Positions 35,284-44,340 of a stretch of DNA of 64,000 nucleotides are shown here, in pieces. Each line of letters opens with the position of its first letter. Positions within the stretch are counted from its first letter, which is position 1. Under the pieces are notes generated by a model that searched no databases, had not been told where the DNA came from, and saw only the letters and a program-made list of their open reading frames with translations. The stretch covers positions 23,636,336-23,700,335 of the forward strand of contig CM042962.1 in the NCBI GenBank assembly GCA_023678885.1, written 5' to 3'. The stretch comes from Pogostemon cablin. Its lineage: Eukaryota > Streptophyta > Magnoliopsida > Lamiales > Lamiaceae. The position numbers and the translations under genes are program-made.

Positions 35284-35617
35284 AAAGTAGGCTGGGCCTT
35301 CACTTAGTGATGTTTCCACTACTCCTAATAAGGAGTCTTTGAACTTATTATGTCTTTTATCTCTGACAATAATAAGTGCGGCTGTATTTAGGCCCCGTCT
35401 GGTTAACGGCTGTATACCTACTTGGATTAACCCAATATGTGGGAAAAAATATAGTTACCTACATATTGGGTTAATCCAAGTAGGTATACAGCCGTTAACC
35501 AGACGGGGCCTAAATACAGCCGCACTTATTATTGTCAGAGATAAAAGACATAATAAGTTCAAAGACTCCTTATTAGGAGTAGTGGAAACATCACTAAGTG
35601 AAGGCCCAGCCTACTTT
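35284..35617. repeat. perfect 157-bp inverted repeat of movement-protein sequence
   Basis: Arms 35284-35440 and 35461-35617 are exact reverse complements by eye, with a 20-nt spacer. The right arm and spacer are native movement-protein coding sequence; the left arm is the antisense duplicate. Any protein read starting at the ATG-like codon at 35339 therefore begins with about 34 residues of antisense translation. Confidence 0.92.
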
Positions 35618-36682
35618 AAATGTTTCCCAGATTTTTCAATAGCAATACATGATAGAAATGTCATGGATGCTCTGGTGTTAAACATCAAAACTCATGGTTA
35701 TGATATGCCAGAAGAAACAAGTAATGTTTCTCTAGTATATCAAGTTCATTATAAAGTAATGAATACCATTATACCAAGATTAAGGATAAATCCTGAAATT
35801 CTCAGTGCCCAAAAGGGAGAAACAACTCTGTTTATAACAGATGTAAAAAGTAACTTGGTAGTACCAAAAACAATTTTTTGGGATCAAGTTCAGCTTCCCG
35901 ATGTTTGGAAGTTAGAAAGTATAGTTGATCCAGTCTCTGAAGAAAAAAGAGAACTTGATCAAATTATACAACATCCAGATGGTGATGTAGAGATAAAATT
36001 CTCTAACAACCGAAGATTCAAGTTAAACTTGAACAGAACACCATCGATGACAGCAAGGTCCTCAACCTCTGAGGTACCTCTCTCTGAAAGGGAGCAAATA
36101 AATGCTGAAATTCTTAGAGTCAGAAGAACTCAAGAACAAGTAAGTCAACCTATATATAGAGTTGACACTGCTGAAAGCAGTAGAGGTAATACCTCTCCAA
36201 CAGCCTCAGATATGGGTTATGAAGTCAATACTATTACTATTGACAATAATAACCTAGAAATCCCAGAGGTTATGAAAAAATCTTGGGGTAAAGAAAGTAA
36301 CCAAACCATGAAAAAATGGTTTTTAAGTTACTACTCACTTTCCCAACAACGTTGGTATATAAACCAATATTTAGAAGAAAGAAAAGAACTCACATTTTTC
36401 CAATGGATAAAATCCAGATGGAAAAGTAGAGGAAAAGAACTTCCAGACTTTAAAAGTCAACAATTTGTCAACTTCATAGAAGTGGCATATCAAGAGTATA
36501 AGTGTGGAAATGGAAAGACTTTTAGATCTATCCATCCACCAAATACTTGGGTAAAAATTTCTCATAATGAGAAAACAACAAATGCCATCCCATTTAAGGG
36601 GAAGCTAGAGGAATTAAATTCCAACCATCTAGCAGAGCAAAACAATTATACAAATTTGTTCTTACAATCAATTGGAGAATAA
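35441..36682 (+). pseudogene. viral polyprotein, movement-protein segment
   Basis: Open in one frame from the spacer of the inverted repeat. The segment begins KKYSYLHIGLIQVGIQPLTR and continues with LLGVVETSLSEGP and the D-motif region, as in 30K-superfamily movement proteins (virus passage through plasmodesmata). The N-terminus of the protein is missing because the upstream sequence is replaced by the antisense arm. A C-terminal region rich in Lys and aromatic residues (about 36270-36640) would lead into the coat protein. It ends at a TAA (36680-36682); the same frame remains open after it, so this is a nonsense mutation in a longer polyprotein rather than a natural end. Confidence 0.85.
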
Positions 36683-38944
36683 ACTTCGAGAATCGAAGAA
36701 AAATTATCAAATATGACTTATAGTCCTAGTAAATCGGAAGCATCGACTTCAAAGTTAAAAGAGGATTCAGTCCCTTTTAAACCTCCTCCGGAAATGAAGG
36801 ATTTCCAATTACAAGCTAAACCAGAAAGTGAATTCATAGAAGCACTTATGGTAAGGCTTGAAAATCTGAAAATCAAGGAGGGAAAAAATAAAGAAACTGT
36901 ATCAGCCCTTAAAGGGAGTGATAGCAGTAATGAAGAAGCTTCTAAAGGAGTCAATAAAATGACTTTCAGAAAGAATACTTCTATGGTTAAACCATTCTAT
37001 CCAAGACTCACTCCAATTGACATGCAAATTGAGGAAAGAATATAATTCGCCCAATTTGATGGAAAGTCATTGGTTGAGTGGAATATTGATGGGCTATCTG
37101 AATATAATATTAAGATAGTTCTAAAATATATGCTCATGTTTGCTAAAGCAGCTCAGGTCAATGGTAATAACCAAAGACAAATTGCTGAAGCAATAATCGC
37201 TGGATTCAGCGGACAACTATCAGGTTGGTGGGATTTTAATATGTCTGAGATTGCAAAAAATCAGATATATAATGCCACTACAACCGATCAAAATTCGGGT
37301 GAAACCCATGAAACTATTGTAGATACATTAATCTACACAATAGCTTCACATTTCATTGGGAGAAATGAACTCCAAAAGGACAGGTCTCAAGAACAACTCT
37401 TGAACCTAAAATGTCCAACACTAGGCCACTTTATGTGGTACAAAGATGTGTTCTTTACCAGAGTCATGCAAAGACATGATAGTCACATGGACTTCTGGAA
37501 GGAAAAATTCATAGCCGGACTACCTGCACTATTTGCAGAAAGGCTAAGAATAAAGCTAAAAGCTAAATATTCGGGAATAATTCCTTATCCAAGTTTGACT
37601 TATGGAGATCTAGCATCCGAAGTAATCTCGGAAGGAATAGAGCTCTGTAATGATGTCAAACTGAAACAACAGTTAGAAGAACAAAAGCTCCATCACAAGG
37701 AAACCTTGGGGAACTTTTGTGACCAAATTGGTTATGCACCAATCATTTATCCTACAAGGGATAAAAAGAAATTCCCTAAAAGAGAAAAACACTTCTTTAG
37801 AAAGAAAAGAAGAAAAGGATTCTTTAAAGAAGAATCAAATATCCCTAACCGAGGGAAGAAATTCCACAAAAGGAAGACTTCTAAAAAGGATCCTATTTGT
37901 TGGAAATGTGGCAAGAAAGGCCACTATGCAAACAAATGTCTAGTCAAAAAGAAGATACAATCTCTTGACATAGACGAAGACCATAAAAGGTCAATTTGCC
38001 AGGCTCTATTAAATGAGACTGAAGAAGACTTTAAAAGAAGTCTTGAATATTCTTCAAAAGAAGAAACATCAAGCTCATCGCAAAATACGAGTGAAGATGA
38101 ATCAGAACTCTGCAACTGCACAGACGGCGAGTGCGACCTGTGCATGATTAGAAATCTGGGGTTAAATGTTAATATGTTAACCCAAGAAGAAAGCTTCATT
38201 CTGGATATCATAGACAAAATAGAAAGTCCAGAAAAAAGAAGAAAAGCTTTAGAAAGCTATTTGGTTAAACCAAAGGAACAGGAGAAGAAACTCTCAACTC
38301 AAAAGAACAGCTACGGTTCTTTAGATCAGTTGATCCAAAGAATGCAGAAGGCTGAAAATAGAGAGCCTACTGTTCAAGAATTGAAGAAAGAGATAAATCA
38401 AATTAAATTTGAAATATCTCAAATAAAGAAGCAAATTGAGGGAATTGAGGCCTGTCAGCCATCAACCTCAAAAGCAACGCCCGAATCAACGGACGACGAG
38501 GATAATTCCTCAAAAACACCTCAAATGCAGGATGTCAATTATATTGACAAAACTGAACTACAAAAATGGTTCATAAAGGTGACATTAATTGTTAATAAAG
38601 AATACTACATGGAAACTGAAGCCATGGTAGATTCAGGAGCAGATATAAACTGTATTACAGAAGGAATAATTCCTTCAAAATATTACAGTAAAACTACCCA
38701 AAGGGTAACTGCTGCCAATAAACAACCATTGAATATCAGGTATAAGCTTGATAATACAGTGGTATGTAATGATGGAATATGTATTCCAATACCATTTATA
38801 ATGGTAAAAGGTTTATCAACCGCGGTAATCTTGGGAAATCAATTTTTGCAAAAATTATTCCCAATTACCTCTATAACAGAAAAAAGAATAATTTCCTTAC
38901 AAAATAAAAAGGAGATAAAATTTCCTTTCACAACTATGCCATAG
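36683..38944 (+). pseudogene. viral polyprotein, coat protein and protease segment
   Basis: Same frame as the movement segment. A Pro/Ser/Lys-rich linker from 36713 is stopped by TAA at 37043-37045, then open again to TAG at 38942-38944. Coat protein core at about 37060-37660 (LSGWWDF is visible), a Lys/Arg-rich stretch, then the zinc knuckle CWKCGKKGHYANKC at about 37900-37940, which packages RNA. A second Cys cluster (CNCTDGECDLC) lies near 38110-38145. A coiled-coil segment follows (about 38310-38450), then the retropepsin-like DSGADINCI at about 38630 with a matching AVILGNQFL near 38820. It would be cut from a polyprotein by this protease. Two nonsense codons block expression. Confidence 0.88.
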
Positions 38945-40482
38945 CAGCATAAAATACAACAGTTAAATTCCTTAAAGGAAAGAAAGACTAAACTGTTAAA
39001 TTCCTTAAAGGAAGAAGTTGGATTTAAACAAATCCAAGAGAAGTTGAAAGATCCAGACCTGCAAAGGAAGATCCAAGACTTCGAAGAAATAATCAAAAGG
39101 CAAGTTTGTGCCGAAGATCCAAACGCCTTTTGGGAAAGAAACAAATACGTTGTTTCCCTACCTTATGAGGAAGGATTCAATGAAAAACATATCTCTACAA
39201 AAGCTAGACCTATCGCTATGGGTACCAAGCATTTAGAGTTATGTAAAAAGGAGATCAATGATCTCTTAAAGAAAGGCTTTATTAGTCAAAGTTACAGTCC
39301 ATGGAGTTCCCAGCATTCTATGTTGAGAATGCAGCAGAAATTGAAAGAGGAGCGCCAAGACTTGTAATAAATAACAAACCGCTTAACAAAGCGTTGAAAT
39401 GGATAAGATATCCAATTCCAAACAAGAGGGATCTCCTCAATAGGCTATATAAAGCCAAAATATTCTCTAAATTTGATATGAAGTCAGGATACTGGCAGAT
39501 TCAAATTGAAGAGAAAGATCGGTTTAAAACCGCATTCACAGTACCATTCGGACATTACGAATGGAATGTGATGCCATTTGGGCTCAAAAATGCTCCATCA
39601 GAGTATCAACACATCATGAATGAGTTATTTAATCCTTATACGGATTTTATAATTGTATACATTGATGATGTACTGGTTTATTCACAAACCATTGATCAGC
39701 ATTTTAAGCACTTAAAGGTGTTTCTAGAAGTTGCTAAAAGAGCAGGACTTGTAGTCTCTGCAAAAAAGATAAGCTTATTTCAGCTTAAAATAAAATTCTT
39801 GGGCCATTATATTGAAAATGGTCATATGCAGCCCATAGAACGAGCGATTATATTCGCAGAAAAATTCCCGGATGAAATCCATGACAAGAATCAACTTCAA
39901 AGATTCTTGGGAAGTCACAATTATATTGCAGACTTTTATAAAGAACTAGCCATAAAATGTAAACCACTCTTTAACAGGTTAAGGAAAAATCCTAAACCTT
40001 GGAGTAGTGAACATACTAAGGCCGTTAAATCTCTTAAAGAGAAACTCAAGGAACTGCCTTGCATGGCTATTGCCAATCCCGACTACTATAAAATAGTAGA
40101 AACGGATGCCTCTGAAAGAGGATATGGTGGAATCCTTAAGCAAAGAGATCCACAAAATAACCAAGAACAATTGGTTAGATATACTTCGGGTCTATGGAAC
40201 CCAGCCCAGCAAAATTACTCGACTATAAAGAAAGAAGTTCTTTCTATAGTCCTGTGTGTCACTAAATTTGAAAGTGACTTGCTGAATAAAAAATTTCTTA
40301 TTAGAACAGATGCAAAATCTACTAAAGGCATTCTTGAAAAGGATGTGCAGAATTTGGCATCAAAACAAATCTTTGCTAGATGGCAAGCAATATTATCATG
40401 TTTTGATTTTGATATTGAACATGTTAATGGAGTTAATAACTCTTTAGCTGACTTTTTAACTCGTGAATATTTGCAGGGATAA
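38945..40482 (+). pseudogene. viral polyprotein, reverse transcriptase and RNase H segment
   Basis: After the TAG at 38942 the protease frame stays open (EEIIKRQVCAEDPNAFW) until a one-base loss near 39305-39309 moves reading to the next frame, open from 39301 to TAA 40480-40482. RT motifs: KFDMKSGYWQI, FTVPFGHYEWNVMPFGLKNA and the catalytic YIDDVLVYS near 39655-39685. RNase H: ETDASERGYGGIL near 40098-40137 and RTDAKSTKG, ending LADFLTREYLQG. These enzymes copy terminally redundant pregenomic RNA into DNA in pararetroviruses. No integrase domain follows, which separates it from LTR retrotransposons. Catalytic residues are present but the frameshift and upstream stops disable it. Confidence 0.92.
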
Positions 40483-41728
40483 AAAGTCAAAGACCTCTGA
40501 AAGAGGAAAAACAAAGCGGGATAATCCCAAAAGAACATTTGCCGAAACGGCAAAAGAAGCCAGCAAGACTGCATAACCATATAAGGTTCATGAATTCGCC
40601 GATGATCCAGAAGCATACTCAGCAGAAGCCTATTCAATGGCAATTCCACCAGAAGACCTTAAAGGTCGAAAATATCCATATATCCCATATAGCTGGATAA
40701 AAATTCATCCAGTGGATATAACCCTTAAAGGGATGCATGCAGATCAGGTTGGAGACATCTTCCTCAACAAGCATCTGTCATCAACCATTGAAGGAAAGTC
40801 AGTATATTACTATCAAGCTATCCTTCAAGAAACTCACTCAGTTCGAATAGAACAAGTGGGAAAAACAAGTCATATTGACTCAAACACTGCTTATAGTAAA
40901 TTCATCATTAAAAGGGTGCTATCACTAGCTGATTGGGGAATCAGACCTCAAGAAGTTAGGTACTTAAAGTTCCAGTATCACCCAAAAAACCCAAAATCCT
41001 ATAATTACTTCGATTATATCGAAGCATGGGAAAAAGCATTACTCTATGAGAATGCTCAAAGAAAACATAGTTGGTTCCTCTTGATTCAACTGGATGGACA
41101 ACTTACAAACATTCCAGCTTGGTTCAAGACATGGTTCTACAACTGGGGATTAAATCCCATTATATTACCTAAGGTAATCAAACAGGTCTATGAAGACTTT
41201 GAAGAGGCAAACTCAGGGATAGATGCAGTAGAGCTGCTAATGCGTTTTGCAATGCTCTACATGGTCCCATGGATTGTCAGATGGGGATATCATATTGCAC
41301 GCCCCAAAACAGAGGAAAAACTAAATATCTCATTAAATGAGTATTTTCTCTGGAGAAAAGTGTTCATCAGATGGTGGGCAAAATTCAATTTCTTTAAAGA
41401 AGATAATATTTATTCAAAGAACAAGGTTATCTACCTTGATCAATCATCAAGAGCGCCTAAGAAGAATCCAATGGATAATTTCAAAGAAGCGTTCTCAAAA
41501 TTGTCAAGAGACGAAGCCATAAAGGCATTTGAAGAAATTTTTGGGGGGGGGGGGGGGGGAGGAACGAGGCAAGTTCTTCTTCGCAAAAAACTCCAGAAAA
41601 GACTAGCTCATGCAATCATGAACAACCAAACTATCTTTTGGCCGGAATCTCGCAAGACCCATACGAAGGTTTGCTGGATCTGGATGAAGTTAGTAAAGAT
41701 GACGTCATGGATGACGTCACAAAGATGA
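40483..41728 (+). pseudogene. second viral ORF, function unknown
   Basis: Overlaps the end of RNase H in another frame. The frame is open around 40481-40573, stopped by TAA at 40574-40576, and open again; the first ATG is 40637 and the 363-codon reading ends at 41728. Visible features: YPYIPYSWIKIHPVDITLKG near the start and a Trp-rich middle (WFKTWFYNWGLNPIILP, then WIVRWGYHIARPK), no known catalytic motif. A run of 17 G at 41543-41559 shifts the frame before the C-terminus; the 5' terminal repeat has 7 G there and a different, Ser/acidic C-terminal tail reading. Position matches the downstream ORF of florendoviruses or the transactivator position of other genera. I cannot assign a role. Confidence 0.75.
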
Positions 41729-42051
41729 AAAGATGACGTCATGGATAACGTCACAAAGATGAGGTAAGCGCTTACCTCAGCAAGCAACAGTCTGATAGAT
41801 TTAAAATCCAAACCAAAATTGTAATAGATAATATTTGAGTTCCGACGCCTATAAAAGGGCACATGTATAGTCATTCGGAACATCACAAGTTAGCACACCA
41901 CACACCACACCACCTACAATAATATTTCCGCTTAGTTTCCTTTATAAGAAGGCCATCTTGGCCAAAAATATGTAAGTATTTAGTTTAAAATTTTGTTTAA
42001 ACTTTTTATATTTTAAGTTTTTTACAAATCCTGGTTTAAAACCAGAGAGTA
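41464..42051 (+). repeat. 3' terminal repeat of the pararetrovirus
   Basis: Carries TGACGTCA at 41700, 41712 and 41734, TAACGTCA at 41746, the 20-nt palindrome at 41760-41779 and TATAAAAG at 41850-41857. It continues 32-42 bp past the repeat to the A-tract at 42084. Confidence 0.92.
41850..41857 (+). promoter_or_regulatory. viral TATA box, 3' copy
   Basis: TATAAAAG; transcription from here would run into host sequence beyond 42093. The A-tract begins about 200 bp after the expected start, near where pregenomic RNA would be polyadenylated. Confidence 0.65.
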
Positions 42052-42083
42052 TGTTTATAACCCTAACTTAAAGTTAGAGGTAT

Positions 42084-42116
42084 AAAAAAAAAAATATCAA
42101 TCAATTAAATATAATA
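42084..42116 (+). repeat. A-tract and right flanking duplication of the viral insertion
   Basis: About 10 A (42084-42093), then a 23-bp sequence (ATATCAATC...AATATAATA) identical to 34689-34711. Confidence 0.85.
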
Positions 42117-42299
42117 TTTAAATTTTTTTACAAATAATTTTCTCAATTTAGCAAACAGCTTTTTTCTAATTTATTATTAGTCACAAATTTTATTTTAATT
42201 ACAAAAAGTACACGACTCTTCTTTAATTAGATCAAAACACTATATATCAAGAGAATAAAATGTAGTGTGCTCACCATGCACCCAGATTGGAGTCTTATC

Positions 42300-42429
42300 T
42301 CTCACACTTATATTCACATTTTTCTATTCGTCCGTCCCACGCTTATTTTCACCATCTAAAAATTTTTTTCACATTAATCAACAACCTCAAAAATTATCTT
42401 AATTTCAAAAATATCACTTCACCTAAGAG
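42300..42429. mobile_element. Stowaway-like MITE, left half
   Basis: CGTCCGTCCCACGCTTATTT to ATCACTTCACCTAA. Continues at 50821 after removal of the Harbinger element; the uninterrupted family member at 17948-18222 shows the joined order. Confidence 0.75.
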
Positions 42430-42536
42430 CATCCACATTCGTTACCGGTTTAAACTCAAATATATCACCTCATTTCATTATTACACATTTCCACATTAAA
42501 CTCAACTAACACCCACATCCATTTTTTGTTGGTTTA

Positions 42537-43126
42537 TAGGGTACAACAATAAATTACTATTACAATGAATATGGAAATAGAGCGGAGAATTACTAACCTT
42601 TCTTACAGATTTGGATCTTGGATCTTGAACGTCTCGGGATGAGGGCAAAGTCGAGTTGAGTAGAACTCTTCCCGCAAGAAGAAACACGCCCCGATAGTGC
42701 TCCGGTCTTGGCGGATCTTCCCCAAAAGTGAAACGACTTCTAGTTTCCAGCGAAGCAACACCGCCATCGCAGGAACTCCGGAGGAACTCCGGAGAACTGA
42801 GAGAGAATGAAGAACTAGATCGTTTAAACTATGCACTATGCAAGTGTATGCAGACGCTTAAAAGACTTTGTATTTTTGTGCGTTTGATGTGTTTTGAATG
42901 AATGCACAATGACCCTATTTATAGGTTCTAGAGATCACTCTCATATGGTAGGATTGTTATTTTAAGTAGTGATCTTGATCACTATCATATTTGATCAATT
43001 ACCATATTTGATCAAATTTATCATATTTAATCAATTTACCATATTTGATCAATTCCACATGTGAAACTATTTTACTCACTTTAATAATTATTTAATTGGT
43101 GATTAATTTATTTATTAATTCTTACA
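42537..43126 (-). mobile_element. possible solo LTR, 590 bp
   Basis: On the minus strand it begins TGTAAGAATTAAT and ends CCAACA, with a strong CTATAAATAG TATA context (42915-42924) and a GC-rich tail, as in plant LTRs. No target duplication was found. Contains a 21-bp minisatellite. Confidence 0.35.
42965..43055. repeat. 21-bp minisatellite (ATATTTGATCAATTTACC)
   Basis: About four imperfect units of 'CATATTTGATCAATTTAC'. Confidence 0.7.
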
Positions 43127-43497
43127 AACCAATTAAATTCTCCAATATTTTTCAATTTAAACTAACTATTTATGGGACCCACAATTTTACCTTTTTTTAT
43201 ACATAATATAACAAAATATAATACTCTTACATTTTCATTTAAATTATTATATAAATATTAAATACTCTAAACAATAAATTATGATTATACTAAATTTAAT
43301 TTATTTTAAATAAAAATACATATTTATATTATATATTGAAACTTTAAATATATATATATATATATATATATTAATTTGACTAAAATATATTCAATATTAA
43401 AAATAAATGAGTACAACAATTACAACAATGAGTAATACGAAAAAATTAATGAGTACAATAATTAAGACAATGCATAAAATGAGAAAATAAAGAATTA

Positions 43498-44340
43498 TTA
43501 ATTGTTACCAAAGCATTGCCAAATATGTTGGACTAAATCACCACGAAGTTGGTAATGAGCATGATTATCACGAAGTTTGGAATTCCTTCGAAGGTATTCT
43601 TGGAACTCTCGATTTGAGCCTTGAATAAGTTGTGCATGATTATCACCATTGTCATTTGACCAATTTGTGATCATGTCTCCTTCATCTTCGACAATTATGT
43701 TGTGTAAAATAATGCAAGTTAACATTATGAGTTTCAATCTTTTTCTATATAAAAACGAGCTGGTCCTCTCACAATTGCCCATCGAGCTTGGAGAACCCCA
43801 AATGCTCTTTCGACGTTTTTTCTTGCAGCTTCTTATTTTTTCTTAAACAATCTTCGTTTTGGATCCTGCGGACATGGAAATGCTTTGATAAAAGTCGTCC
43901 ACTCTGGATAGATACCATCAGTTAAATAATATCCTTGTGTATATTGCGTCTCATTCACGGTGTAAGTAACCGTTGGTGCATTTCCTCGCAAAACATTGTT
44001 AAACATGGGAGATTCATTCAATACATTAATATCATTACGCGAACCTACAACCCCAAAAAAATGCATGCCATATCCATAAATCCATAGACGCGACTGCTTT
44101 GAGCACAATTGTAGGTGAGCCATGACCTCTTGTAAATTGATATTTCCATGCAATAGGACAATTATTCAACTCACAATGCATACAATCAAGACTGCCCAAC
44201 AAACCAGGGAACCCATGTTTTTGCTCGAGCATTTGATAAAGACGTTGAATGTCGTTATACATCGGTCTTCTCAAGTATTGACAACCAAATATTTCAACCA
44301 CGTTTTTGCAAATTTGGAAAAGGCACTTCATTGCAGAACT
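43498..44340 (-). pseudogene. Harbinger DDE transposase, catalytic part
   Basis: Minus strand, PIF/ALP1-like (DDE_Tnp_4). SAMKCLFQICKNVVEIFG and PGLLGSLDCMHCE (first Asp) are followed by GSRNDINVLNESP (second Asp), YYLTDGIYPEW, NVERAFGVLQARWAIV (Glu), and the C-terminal LTCIILHNIIVEDE and DLVQHIWQCFGNN. A frameshift lies near 44050, and stops and a further shift at 43783-43840. It is severed from its N-terminus by the solo LTR at 44341-47182. Enzyme role: cut-and-paste transposition at 3-bp targets. Non-functional. Confidence 0.85.

Larger units (their letters stand above)
34712..35289 (+). repeat. 5' terminal repeat of the pararetrovirus
   Basis: Begins inside the 3' end of the second viral ORF, contains the promoter, and ends at the inverted-repeat junction (about 35284-35289, with AGTA-type microhomology). 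Partner of 41464-42051. Confidence 0.92.
34712..42093 (+). mobile_element. endogenous pararetrovirus (Caulimoviridae), single-polyprotein type
   Basis: A 7.4-kb insertion. Order: terminal repeat with promoter, inverted repeat, movement protein, coat protein with zinc knuckle, aspartic protease, RT, RNase H, a second ORF, terminal repeat. No integrase. All polyprotein parts up to the RT lie in one frame interrupted only by stop codons, which points to one large ORF as in Petuvirus and Florendovirus rather than separate MP and CP genes. Terminal repeats 34712-35289 and 41464-42051 differ by about 8 substitutions and a G-tract (7 versus 17). A 23-bp identical sequence flanks the insertion (34689-34711, 42094-42116) and a run of about 10 A precedes the right copy. 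Defective: three nonsense codons, a frameshift, and a rearranged 5' end lacking the primer site. Genus is inferred from layout only. Confidence 0.93.

Noticed and set aside
35260..35289. CTGGTTTAAAACCAG near the terminal-repeat end as a viral tRNA-Met primer site
   Set aside because: It is a near-palindrome and does not match TGGTATCAGAGC. The real primer-site region appears to be missing.
35339..35440. N-terminal 34 residues of the apparent movement-protein ORF, including a hydrophobic start resembling a signal peptide
   Set aside because: This stretch is the antisense arm of the inverted repeat, so the hydrophobic start is an accident of the rearrangement.
36713..38944. Treating the coat protein region as an independent viral gene
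   Set aside because: The frame is shared with the movement and RT parts and separated only by single stop codons.
34712..42051. LTR retrotransposon interpretation of the viral insertion
   Set aside because: No integrase, a movement protein and a second ORF are present, the repeats lack TG...CA ends, and the flanks are 23 bp rather than 5 bp.
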